Shown in pieces: positions 44,303-51,982 of a stretch of DNA of 64,000 bases. Numbering within the stretch: the stretch's first letter is position 1; every line of letters starts with the position of its first letter. A model generated the notes under the pieces. The model searched no databases and was not told where the DNA came from. It saw only the letters and a list, made by a program, of their open reading frames with translations. Origin of the DNA: an uncultured Bacteroidales bacterium (GTDB taxonomy: Bacteria > Bacteroidota > Bacteroidia > Bacteroidales > P3). The stretch spans positions 1-64,000 of the forward strand of contig ONEY01000008.1 of the NCBI GenBank assembly GCA_900316965.1. Reading direction: 5' to 3'. Both the position numbers and the translations under genes were made by a program.

Positions 44303-45025
44303 ATGCAAACAGTTACCAAGAAAAACAACACCCTGAAAGATTGGTCGGAAGAGGACCGTCCAAGAGAAAAATTAATCGCAAAAGGAAAAAAAGAGCTCAG
44401 CAACGCTGAATTGTTGGCAATCCTCATCGGAAGCGGCTCTATCGGTCAAAGCGCAGTCGGTTTGGCCAAAGACATACTGAGCGCTTACGACAACAACTTA
44501 TCGATGCTATCTCGTCTTGGAATCAAAGAATTAACAAACGGATTCAAAGGAATGGGCGAAGCCAAGGCCGTAACCATCATTGCCGCATTGGAACTTGGCT
44601 ACCGCATGCTAAGGGAGGACAACGAACGAAAAGAATACTACATGAGAAACTCCGACGACTTGTTCAAGTATATCAGCCCCTCTCTTATCGACCTTCCTGT
44701 CGAAGAGTTTTGGGCAATTTACTTAAACATCAAAAAGAAAATCATATTTAAGCAACGCATCGGCTCTGGAGGAATATCCGAAACTTTGGTCGATATACGT
44801 CGTATATTTCACACCGCGCTAGAGAAAAACGCCGTCGCCATCGCTGTAGCTCACAACCATCCAACAGGAGTTGTCGAGCCTAGCAAAACCGACATCAGAC
44901 TTACCGAAAATATTAAAAACGCTGGCGAAATATTGAAAATCCCTCTGCTCGACCACATCATTGTGGGAATCGACGACAACAACAAGCCTGACTACTATAG
45001 TTTTTTTGAGAACAACAAACTGTAG
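44303..45025 (+). CDS. radC: RadC family JAB-domain protein
   Basis: 240 residues. The N-terminal helix-hairpin-helix-like region contains DRPREKLIAKGKKELSNAELLAILIGSG. The MPN/JAB domain carries the metal motif HNHPTG, preceded by a conserved Glu in LPVEEFWAIYLN and followed by S-x-x-D in VEPSKTDIRLT. The name comes from an early mis-assignment to DNA repair; the actual role is unclear, possibly a metal-dependent hydrolase. It is a lone gene, convergent with folB. Confidence 0.93.
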   Translation: MQTVTKKNNTLKDWSEEDRPREKLIAKGKKELSNAELLAILIGSGSIGQSAVGLAKDILSAYDNNLSMLSRLGIKELTNGFKGMGEAKAVTIIAALELGYRMLREDNERKEYYMRNSDDLFKYISPSLIDLPVEEFWAIYLNIKKKIIFKQRIGSGGISETLVDIRRIFHTALEKNAVAIAVAHNHPTGVVEPSKTDIRLTENIKNAGEILKIPLLDHIIVGIDDNNKPDYYSFFENNKL

Positions 45026-45158
45026 ACAAGATATATAGCTAAAAAAAATAATTCTCCTACTCATTTAACATCAAGAAAAGAAAAAACTCTTTCCTCTCCA
45101 TTGATATTCCATTTTTTTCACCCCTCAACATCCTACAATGTCGTTCTATCATCCAGCA

Positions 45159-45225
45159 CCTTTTATAGTACCTTTAGCGAACCCATAGCGGACTCATAGC
45201 GGACTCATAGCGGACTCATAGCCGT
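45159..45225. repeat. 11-bp tandem repeat array, second locus
   Basis: From 45171 five 11-base units run head to tail: CCTTTAGCGAA, CCCATAGCGGA, CTCATAGCGGA, CTCATAGCGGA and CTCATAGCCGT, preceded by a related 12-base unit CCTTTTATAGTA. On the minus strand they read TCCGCTATGAG, identical to units of the array at 10064-10151. The array lies between convergent genes, radC and folB. Confidence 0.85.
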
Positions 45226-45240
45226 CAAAAAGAGAAAAAA

Positions 45241-45302
45241 AATCGGCCTGATGACCGATTAATATATAAAAAAAATCCCGCCTATCACGAGCGGGATTTT
45301 TC
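45241..45302 (-). terminator. Two tandem terminators after folB
   Basis: AATCCCGC (45274-45281) pairs with GCGGGATT (45291-45298); this hairpin includes the last folB codons. AATCGG (45241-45246) pairs with CCGATT (45255-45260). On the minus strand each stem is followed by a T-run. The first also has A-runs on its plus side and could stop radC transcripts. Confidence 0.75.
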
Positions 45303-45644
45303 AATAGTAAGACTTACTCCGTACATCTTACCCCCCAATGGAGGATTAAGCTTTGTAACCTTGACACTTACAGCAGCAATAGACAAAAAATCATCAAGTA
45401 TTGCCGTCGCAATTCTGTCTGCAACATGCTCCAACAGATGCGACGGAATAGCCATCTGCTTTTTCACCGTCTGGTAAACATCAAGATAACTAACAGTATC
45501 ATCTATGTTATCAGTCCTTTGCGCCTTCGACGTATCCAACTGCATCCGCAAATCGACACGAAAATTGGTACCAATCTTTGCCTCCTCGGCAAAACAGCCA
45601 TGAAAGGCATAGAATTCCATATTTTCAATCTCGATAAAAGCCAT
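45285..45644 (-). CDS. folB: Dihydroneopterin aldolase
   Basis: About 119 residues from the ATG at 45644; an upstream TTG is less likely. IEIENMEFYAFHGCFAEEAKIGTNFRVDL includes the conserved F-x-G-x-x-x-E-E of the pterin site. SYLDVYQTV, LLEHVADRIA and VSVKVTKLNPPLGGKMYGV complete the family pattern. The enzyme makes hydroxymethyl-dihydropterin in folate synthesis. It lies 19 bp downstream of pheS, so they are probably co-transcribed. Confidence 0.93.
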   Translation of the reverse strand: MAFIEIENMEFYAFHGCFAEEAKIGTNFRVDLRMQLDTSKAQRTDNIDDTVSYLDVYQTVKKQMAIPSHLLEHVADRIATAILDDFLSIAAVSVKVTKLNPPLGGKMYGVSLTIEKSRS

Positions 45645-45663
45645 GCTATGAAACAATTAAGAC

Positions 45664-46704
45664 TTATACAATAGAGTCAAACTGACGCAAGAAACGAAGG
45701 TCGTTCTCAAAATAAAGACGGAGGTCTCTAATCTGATATTTCAGCATCGCCATTCGCTCAACACCCATTCCCAAGGCAAAACCGCTATACTCCTTGCTAT
45801 CAATGCCACACGACTCAAGAACATTGGGATCTACCATACCACATCCCAGTATCTCAAGCCATCCCGTGCCCTTACAAATATTGCAACCATTACCGCCACA
45901 TATATTGCAAGAAATATCCATTTCCGCCGAAGGCTCTGTGAACGGGAAATAGGATGGCCTTAAACGAATTTTTGTATCCTCGCCAAACATCTCCTTCGCA
46001 AAATACAGCAACGTCTGTTTCAAGTCGGCAAACGAAACCTTCTTGTCCACATAAAGAGCCTCCACCTGATGGAAAATACAATGGGCGCGGGCAGAAATAG
46101 CCTCATTACGAAAAACACGACCTGGAGCTATGATGCGAATAGGAGGCTTGTTGTTCTCCATAACACGAACCTGCACCGACGACGTGTGAGTACGCAGAGC
46201 AACCTCCTGCTTCCCTTCCTCCTTCTCAACAAAGAAAGTGTCCTGCATATCGCGTGCTGGATGATCATGAGGAAAATTGAGAGCCGAGAAAAGATGCCAA
46301 TCATCCTCTATCTCTACCGATTCGGCAACGGTAAAACCTATACGCGAAAAAATCTCTATTATCTCATTCATCACAACCGACAACACATGACGGCTCCCCA
46401 CCTCCGAATAGTCAGTAGGAAGTGTCAAGTCAACAGTATGTTCCGATTTCACATCATTCTCAACATACTGCTTAAACTCCTCAATACGAGATTGGGCGAT
46501 ATTTTTCAATCTATTAAGTGCCTGACCCGTCTCCTTCTTCTGGTCAGCAGGCAAAGATTTAAATTGCTCGAACAATTCACTAATAATACCCTTCTTACCA
46601 AGATATTTGATACGGAATTGCTCAATTTCAGCCAATTTGTCATCGGTCTTACCTACCGAAGCCAATTGGATGTCACGAATAATATTCTCAATTTTACTAA
46701 GCAT
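45664..46704 (-). CDS. pheS: Phenylalanyl-tRNA synthetase alpha subunit
   Basis: 346 residues. The N-terminal coiled arm is followed by the class II core. DTFFVEKEEGKQ leads to LRTHTSSVQVRVMENN (motif 2 region), then FHQVEALYVDKKVSFADLK, RPSYFPFTEPSAEMDI and the closing GFALGMGVERMAML (motif 3). The Cys-rich SCNICGGNGCNICKGTGWLE is longer than in most homologues and resembles a zinc-knuckle insertion. The beta subunit pheT is not adjacent, as is usual in Bacteroidota. Confidence 0.96.
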   Translation of the reverse strand: MLSKIENIIRDIQLASVGKTDDKLAEIEQFRIKYLGKKGIISELFEQFKSLPADQKKETGQALNRLKNIAQSRIEEFKQYVENDVKSEHTVDLTLPTDYSEVGSRHVLSVVMNEIIEIFSRIGFTVAESVEIEDDWHLFSALNFPHDHPARDMQDTFFVEKEEGKQEVALRTHTSSVQVRVMENNKPPIRIIAPGRVFRNEAISARAHCIFHQVEALYVDKKVSFADLKQTLLYFAKEMFGEDTKIRLRPSYFPFTEPSAEMDISCNICGGNGCNICKGTGWLEILGCGMVDPNVLESCGIDSKEYSGFALGMGVERMAMLKYQIRDLRLYFENDLRFLRQFDSIV

Positions 46705-46819
46705 TACTTTATTTTTACAATATTCTTCGATATGATTTTTTGTCTCGATTCAATGGTGCGTTACAATTAATTCCTTAAATCAAGCACCATGGAATCAAAA
46801 CCATAACTAACAATAAACA

Positions 46820-47512
46820 TTAGCGTTTCAGAACAGATATTTTCATTTTAACATCTTCCAAAGGACGATTAGTTGCAGGGTCACAATTCACGGCAGCAAT
46901 CTTGTCAATAACATCAAGCCCCTCAACAACCTGGCCAAAAACAGTATAGTCATAATCAAGGTGAGGAGTGCCTCCTACCGTTGTATAAACATCAATCTGC
47001 TGCTGGTCAAAAGTCTTCCCCATACGCTGCGACATCATCTGAAGCATATCATTCGTCCACACATTACCCTGAACAATATAAAACTGACAAGAAGAGGAAG
47101 CCTTTGTCGGGTTAACCATATCACCCTGACGAGCGGCAGCGAGAGCGCCTTTTCTATGAATCAATCCCTTAACAAACTCAGCGGGAACCGTATATCCAAG
47201 ATTTCCATTGCCAAGAGGAGCGCCCGGTTTAGCGTCACGCGAATTGGGATCTCCTCCCTGAATCATAAAACCGTTAATCACACGATGGAAAAGAAGATCA
47301 TTATAAAAACCCTCATTTACCAATTTAAGAAAGTTATCACGGTGTTGAGGAGTTTCATTATAGAGCTCAACAGTCATATTTCCATAAGAAGTTTCAATCA
47401 ATACATAATACTTCTTTTCCACCTTAGAAACTTTACTATCAGAATGTTGCGACTGACATGAGAATAGTGCGCCAAAAAAAAGCAATAAAAAAGTTATTTT
47501 TTTTATTTTCAT
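46820..47512 (-). CDS. Cyclophilin-type peptidyl-prolyl isomerase, lipoprotein
   Basis: 230 residues from the ATG at 47512. That start is chosen because it gives a clean lipoprotein signal (MKIKKITFLLLFFGALFSC) and lies downstream of the promoter. A longer frame to 47674 has no such support. The core has FLKLVNEGFYNDLLFHRVINGFMIQGGDP (the R-V-x-x-x-F-M-I-Q-G-G-D signature), SSCQFYIVQG, and a C-terminal DYTVFGQVVEGLDVIDKIAA. The role is periplasmic or outer-membrane protein folding. It is divergent from the 47589 lipoprotein gene with interlocked promoters. Confidence 0.93.
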   Translation of the reverse strand: MKIKKITFLLLFFGALFSCQSQHSDSKVSKVEKKYYVLIETSYGNMTVELYNETPQHRDNFLKLVNEGFYNDLLFHRVINGFMIQGGDPNSRDAKPGAPLGNGNLGYTVPAEFVKGLIHRKGALAAARQGDMVNPTKASSSCQFYIVQGNVWTNDMLQMMSQRMGKTFDQQQIDVYTTVGGTPHLDYDYTVFGQVVEGLDVIDKIAAVNCDPATNRPLEDVKMKISVLKR

Positions 47513-47527
47513 AACGTATAAAATTAT

Positions 47528-47548
47528 TAATTTTGCATTGCAAAAATA
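47528..47548. promoter_or_regulatory. Overlapping divergent promoters
   Basis: Plus TAATTTTG (47528-47535) serves the 47589 gene and minus TATTTTTG (47541-47548) serves the cyclophilin gene. They are only 5 bp apart within the palindrome TTTTGCATTGCAAAA. The expected start of each transcript falls inside the other's -7 box. Confidence 0.6.
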
Positions 47549-47588
47549 GTGAAAAAAATCGTTATAGAACGGAAACAAATCAAAATTT

Positions 47589-47993
47589 ATGAAGAAAAAA
47601 ATTTTAGCCTTAGCATGCCTTATTTTAATAGGCGGATTTTCAGTTTTTTTCTTTGGAGCCTGCGACAAAGACACAAATTGTTATGTTGAAATCACAGTGC
47701 TTGACGAGTTAACAAAGCAGCCAATGCCGGGTGTTTTTATCAAAATTGACATCGACAGCAGCTATGTTAATGCCCAAGGTTACACTGACAACGCCGGCAG
47801 ATACGAAACCGTATTCTCAGCCCCCGCCATCTTCAATGTCGCAGCCACATACGAAACTGGCTATGACAGCATTTACACCAAAGACCGCTTCTATTGCTAC
47901 CGTAAAGGAAACAATACCATACGCTTAAAAGAGGGCGAAACAGTATCAGCAACCATCAATCTGGAATCGGAAATAATCCGCGTGCTACGATAA
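47589..47993 (+). CDS. Small lipoprotein with carboxypeptidase-regulatory-like beta domain
   Basis: 134 residues. The lipoprotein signal (KKKILALACLILIGG, then a hydrophobic run to FFFGAC) is followed by one Ig-like domain. ITVLDELTKQPMPGVFIKID, then YTDNAGRYETVFSAPAIFNVAATY and INLESEIIRVL, match the CarboxypepD_reg or DUF-type transthyretin-like fold common in Bacteroidota. Likely exposed at an envelope membrane; function unknown. DUF4301 follows 17 bp downstream. Confidence 0.7.
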   Translation: MKKKILALACLILIGGFSVFFFGACDKDTNCYVEITVLDELTKQPMPGVFIKIDIDSSYVNAQGYTDNAGRYETVFSAPAIFNVAATYETGYDSIYTKDRFYCYRKGNNTIRLKEGETVSATINLESEIIRVLR

Positions 47994-48009
47994 TACAACT
48001 TGATTCGAA

Positions 48010-49548
48010 ATGGCATTGACATTCACCGAACAAGACTTGCAACAAATTGCAAGCATGGGCATTACGCCCGAAGAAGTCGAAAAACAGATTGAAAACTTTC
48101 GCAACGGCTTCCCTAAAACCAAACTAAACGAAGCCGCAACTGTCGAAAACGGAGGCATTATACGTCTTAGCGACAAAGAAATTGACCACTACTCCAAAGT
48201 ATACAAAAACAAGTCGAAAGGCAAAAAAATAATGAAGTTCGTGCCGGCCTCAGGCGCTGCATCACGCATGTTCAAAGATCTTTACGCCTTTTCGTCAACC
48301 TATTTCGGAGTGGCCCGAAATTTCGAGAAAGAATTCCCCTCTGTCAAAGATTTCTTACAGCACATTCGCAGCTTTGCATTCTTCGAGGACCTGAAAGATT
48401 GCATGGAAAAATCACACCTCGATTTTGGCGACTACATGGATCGAGGCGATTTCACCACCGTAATCAACTATCTCCTCAAAGAGCAATACTTAGGCTACGG
48501 CGTCCTACCCAAAGCCTTGCTCAAATTTCACCGCTATGGCGACACCTCCCGCACCGCCTTGGAGGAACACATAGTAGAAGGCGCCGAATACGCTTGCAAC
48601 AGCGACGGCCAAGTCAACCTGCATTTCACCGTATCGCCCGAGCACAGACCTTTGTTCCGCAAAAAAGTGGCCGAAGTAAAAGAGAAATACGAATCCCAAC
48701 TAGGAATCAAACTCAACATAACCTTCTCGGAACAAAAACATTACACCGACACCATCGCAGTCGACGAATACAACGAGCCCATACGTGACGAAAATGGCAA
48801 ACTGACCTTCCGCCCAGGAGGTCATGGCGCATTGATCGAGAATCTACACGAATGCAAAGCCGACATTATATTTATAAAGAATATAGACAACGTTGTGCCC
48901 GACTGGATGAAACACACAACCATCGTCTACAAACAGGCTCTTGCCGGCATGATGCTCGAACTCCAATCCAAAATGTTCCAATACATCGAGGAACTTAAAA
49001 AAGAACCATCCGAAAAGAAACTGCGCGAAATAGAGACCTTTATCGTAGAAAAACTTCATTTCACCGTTGGCCACCACGAATCCATCAACACATGGAAAAA
49101 AGCCCTCCGCAAAGCCCTCTATCGCCCAATCCGCATCTGCGGCATGGTCAAGAATCAAGGAGAACCTGGCGGCGGCCCATTCTTCGCCAAAAGCTCTTTC
49201 CGCGACACCAGTCTCCAGGTCGTTGAAACAGCACAGATCAATCGCAAAGAAGAGTCTCAGGAATCCATCCTCAATTCCGCAACCCATTTCAACCCCGTCG
49301 ACCTCGTATGTGGAACCAGAGACTATCGTGGCAACAGATACGACCTCAAACGCTACATCGATCCCGCAACAGGATTCATTAGCAAGAAAACCAAAGGCGC
49401 CACAACCGTCAAATCACAAGAACTGCCAGGCCTTTGGAATGGTGCAATGTCTGAATGGATTACTCTATTTGTCGAGGTTCCTTTGGCCACATTCAATCCC
49501 GTAAAAACAGTAAACGATCTACTGCGCAAAGAACACCTCGAAGCATAA
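48010..49548 (+). CDS. DUF4301 family protein
   Basis: 512 residues, cytosolic. FTEQDLQQIASMGITPEEVEKQIENFRNGF at the start and KFVPASGAASRMFKDLYAF, EHIVEGAEYAC, GGHGALIENL and DIIFIKNIDNVVPDW further on are conserved landmarks of DUF4301. The GAASRMFK and GGHGALIENL segments resemble nucleotidyl-transferase and phosphate-binding loops. Function is not established. It is co-directional with the small lipoprotein gene upstream. Confidence 0.88.
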   Translation: MALTFTEQDLQQIASMGITPEEVEKQIENFRNGFPKTKLNEAATVENGGIIRLSDKEIDHYSKVYKNKSKGKKIMKFVPASGAASRMFKDLYAFSSTYFGVARNFEKEFPSVKDFLQHIRSFAFFEDLKDCMEKSHLDFGDYMDRGDFTTVINYLLKEQYLGYGVLPKALLKFHRYGDTSRTALEEHIVEGAEYACNSDGQVNLHFTVSPEHRPLFRKKVAEVKEKYESQLGIKLNITFSEQKHYTDTIAVDEYNEPIRDENGKLTFRPGGHGALIENLHECKADIIFIKNIDNVVPDWMKHTTIVYKQALAGMMLELQSKMFQYIEELKKEPSEKKLREIETFIVEKLHFTVGHHESINTWKKALRKALYRPIRICGMVKNQGEPGGGPFFAKSSFRDTSLQVVETAQINRKEESQESILNSATHFNPVDLVCGTRDYRGNRYDLKRYIDPATGFISKKTKGATTVKSQELPGLWNGAMSEWITLFVEVPLATFNPVKTVNDLLRKEHLEA

Positions 49549-49582
49549 AAACAATTAAATATTTCAAAAAAACAAAAAATTA

Positions 49583-49614
49583 TTTGTCAGATTAAAATAT
49601 TTGATTTAATTTTG
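49583..49614 (+). promoter_or_regulatory. Near-consensus Bacteroidota promoter for the 44-aa gene
   Basis: TTTG at 49583-49586 and TAATTTTG at 49607-49614 are 20 bp apart, matching TTTG-N19-21-TAnnTTTG. It is the best match to the consensus in the window. The expected transcript starts about 70 bp before the ATG at 49692. Confidence 0.7.
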
Positions 49615-49691
49615 CAAAACATTTTCAACAAGCGATACGCTTATACAAATCTACAAATCAAAGAATTAAAAACAAATAAACATAGTGAATC

Positions 49692-49826
49692 ATGGGTATC
49701 AATGCTAACAAAAAGGTTAAAAGAAGAAAAGTGAGAGTTCAGGGCAACAAGAACTCCACGAACAACTGGGGTCTGAATGCTGCTGGCTGGAACGCTGTCC
49801 ACAAAGCAATCATCAATGCTGAATAA
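49692..49826 (+). CDS. Overlooked 44-aa basic small protein
   Basis: An ATG-to-TAA frame of 45 codons starting at 49692. The protein begins MGINANKKVKRRKVRV, strongly basic, then NKNSTNNWGLNAAGW and a short amphipathic end. It has a near-consensus promoter upstream and a perfect terminator 24 bp downstream, so it is a one-gene unit built for strong expression. The basic N-terminus recalls small ribosomal or nucleic-acid-binding proteins, but I do not recognise the family. The opposite frame on the minus strand is a shadow. Confidence 0.7.
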   Translation: MGINANKKVKRRKVRVQGNKNSTNNWGLNAAGWNAVHKAIINAE

Positions 49827-49849
49827 GCTCGAGCCCTCTTCTAGAATAA

Positions 49850-49880
49850 AAAACACCGAAATTTCTTTCGGTGTTTTTTT
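49850..49880. terminator. Strong terminator after the 44-aa gene
   Basis: Perfect arms AAAACACCGAAA (49850-49861) and TTTCGGTGTTTT (49866-49877) with a 4-base loop and eight T. On the minus strand the A-run also makes it usable by the Nudix gene. Confidence 0.88.
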
Positions 49881-49912
49881 TGCTCTATAAAGTAAAACCA
49901 ACTTATACGCCT

Positions 49913-50386
49913 CTATACCTGCAGTTCTTTACCATCAAGTTTAGCAGCGACCAAATCATCGCCCTTATAAACCAATTTAAGGGAGAAAAAAGGTTGCGCA
50001 GGATCCATTATAAGACGAAGAAAGATCCGGTCACCAGGCCACAAGGTGAGGTCGAAAAGACGTTCTTTGTCAATCCATTCCAAATCTCCCTCGTCGCAAT
50101 CGGTTTCTTTACCTTCCCAGCGGTCAGCCGAGAAGAGATGCATGTACTCGCATGGCCAAATGTCGGAAATGAAAGTGACTATACCACGATAACGCCACGA
50201 AACAATATCGAGACCTGTCTCTTCTCGTACCTCGCGCAGCATACACTCATCGGGGCTCTCGTCGCCTTCGCACTTCCCTCCTACCCCTATCCACTTATCG
50301 TGCGAGGCATCGTTTTGTTTTTTAACACGATGTAGCATCAAATACTGGCCGCCGCGCTCAAGATAACACAAAGTCGTTTGCTTCAT
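49913..50386 (-). CDS. Nudix hydrolase (MutT/8-oxo-dGTP pyrophosphatase-like)
   Basis: 157 residues. It starts TLCYLERGGQYLMLHRVKK. The Nudix box runs from GGKCEGDESPDECMLREV to REETGL near residues 37-59, with all the metal-binding Glu present (G-x5-E-x7-R-E-U-x-E-E-x-G-U). WIDKERLFDLTLWPGDRIFL near 105-124 matches the 8-oxo-dGTP subgroup. The enzyme probably cleans oxidised nucleotides; substrate is inference. Confidence 0.9.
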   Translation of the reverse strand: MKQTTLCYLERGGQYLMLHRVKKQNDASHDKWIGVGGKCEGDESPDECMLREVREETGLDIVSWRYRGIVTFISDIWPCEYMHLFSADRWEGKETDCDEGDLEWIDKERLFDLTLWPGDRIFLRLIMDPAQPFFSLKLVYKGDDLVAAKLDGKELQV

Positions 50387-50491
50387 TTTCTATATCTTAT
50401 AAATCGACATAATATATGGCCTTCCATGTAATCTATAATAGGCTGTACGCAACTGCGTACAGCCTATCATAAATCAGTTTCAACTACTATA

Positions 50492-51043
50492 TTAGAGTGT
50501 GAAAACTGGCTCTATAAGGCTCTTTCCAAGCTCAATAGCCTCTTCATTCTGAGGAATGAGGGCGTGGTGACGAGCGGGGAGAGATTTCTCGAGACCTTTA
50601 TGGATAAACTCGCTTCCAACAATAGGTTTCAGTTTAAGGAAGCCACCAAGGACGATCATATTGAAAACCTTAGCAATACCTTTTTCTGTTGCCTTCTCAG
50701 TTGCGGGAATCTTATAGATATTGATATCACGACGAGTAGGCTCGTGGGTAATACCATTGGGGTCGTAAATCAGCATACCACCAGGTTTTACGCTCTTTTC
50801 AAATTTGTCAAGCGACTGCTGGTTGAGGACAATAGCGGTGTCGAATTTGCTGATGATAGGTGAGGAGATACGCTCGTCGCTGACAATAACAGTAACATTG
50901 GCTGTACCACCACGCTGCTCAGGACCGTAGGATGGCATCCAGAGCACTTCTTTATCTTCCATAACGCCAGAGTAGGCAAGGATTTTACCCATCGAGAGGA
51001 CACCCTGACCACCAAAACCGGCGATGATTATTTCTTCAGTCAT
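50492..51043 (-). CDS. 2-oxoacid:ferredoxin oxidoreductase, gamma subunit
   Basis: 183 residues from the ATG at 51043. An upstream frame to 51121 reads spacer repeats and is not the start. The pyruvate-ferredoxin-oxidoreductase gamma fold starts IIIAGFGGQGVLSMGKILAYSG and continues MPSYGPEQRGGTANVTVIVSDERI and TAIVLNQQSLDKFEKSV. It belongs with the beta, alpha and ferredoxin genes upstream. The complex oxidatively decarboxylates a 2-oxoacid to acyl-CoA and reduces ferredoxin. Confidence 0.93.
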   Translation of the reverse strand: MTEEIIIAGFGGQGVLSMGKILAYSGVMEDKEVLWMPSYGPEQRGGTANVTVIVSDERISSPIISKFDTAIVLNQQSLDKFEKSVKPGGMLIYDPNGITHEPTRRDINIYKIPATEKATEKGIAKVFNMIVLGGFLKLKPIVGSEFIHKGLEKSLPARHHALIPQNEEAIELGKSLIEPVFTL

Positions 51044-51127
51044 TTTTTTTAAGGTTTTAAGGGTTTGAAAGGTCGAAAGGGTTGAATGCTCATATACATT
51101 CTCACTCTTTTCCCTTAACAAAATGAT

Positions 51128-51907
51128 TTATTTTTTAACAATTTCACCGTCAACTTTGATGTCTCCAAGAGGATATTGCGGGAACATGTTTTCTTCCATC
51201 CACTTGTTGGCCTGAACCGGGGTCATCTTCCATCCTGAGTTGCAGCTGGAGACGATTTCCACAAAGCTAACACCTTTTTCAAGTTTCTGATTCTCGAAAG
51301 CTTTCTTGAGGGCAGCTTTGGTTTTGCGGACATTGGCGGGTGTATGGACACTCTGACGAGTGACATAATATGTACCGGGAAGTTGAGCAAGCAGCTCGGT
51401 CACCTGGAAGGGCCAGCCATTGAGCTTCTGGTCACGACCATAAGGTGTGGTAGCGGTCTTCATGCCAAGAAGAGTGGTAGGAGCCATCTGACCACCGGTC
51501 ATACCATAAATAGCGTTGTTAATGAAAATCATAGTGATGTTCTCGCCACGGTTGCAAGCATGAATTGTCTCTGCTGTACCAATAGCAGCGAGGTCACCAT
51601 CACCCTGATATGTGAAGACATAGAGATCAGGGTTGAGACGCTTGATAGCAGTAGCTACAGCGGGAGCGCGGCCGTGAGCAGCCTCCTGGAAGTCTACATC
51701 AAGGTAATTATAAGCCAAAACGGAGCATCCGACAGGTGATACACCGACGGTTTTGTCCTGAATGCCGAGTTCCTCTATTACTTCGGCAACGAGACGGTGT
51801 GCAGTGCCGTGACCACAACCAGGGCAGTAGTGCATTACATTTTCCGTCAGAACATTGGATTTTTTGTAAACCAGATTCTCAGGTTTTACTATATCTAAAT
51901 TTGACAT
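51128..51907 (-). CDS. 2-oxoacid:ferredoxin oxidoreductase, beta (TPP) subunit
   Basis: 259 residues. YCPGCGHGTAHRLVAEVIEELG provides Cys of the conserved site. The thiamine-pyrophosphate motif is YQGDGDLAAIGTAETIHACNR near 99-119 with NNAIYGMTGGQMAPTT following. CNSGWKMTPVQANKWME lies near the C-terminus. It is one of four co-directional genes, and the 84-bp spacer to the gamma gene is repeat-filled. Confidence 0.94.
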   Translation of the reverse strand: MSNLDIVKPENLVYKKSNVLTENVMHYCPGCGHGTAHRLVAEVIEELGIQDKTVGVSPVGCSVLAYNYLDVDFQEAAHGRAPAVATAIKRLNPDLYVFTYQGDGDLAAIGTAETIHACNRGENITMIFINNAIYGMTGGQMAPTTLLGMKTATTPYGRDQKLNGWPFQVTELLAQLPGTYYVTRQSVHTPANVRKTKAALKKAFENQKLEKGVSFVEIVSSCNSGWKMTPVQANKWMEENMFPQYPLGDIKVDGEIVKK

Positions 51908-51982
51908 TTTTTCTGAAGTTTAAAGGTTTTGAAGTTAAAAGGTTTAAGGATTTGGTCTGTAAGCCTTCGTGAACTTCTAAAC

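Noticed and set aside
47513..47674. Longer N-terminus for the cyclophilin gene
   Set aside because: It runs through the promoter and the next gene, and it hides the lipoprotein signal that begins at 47512.
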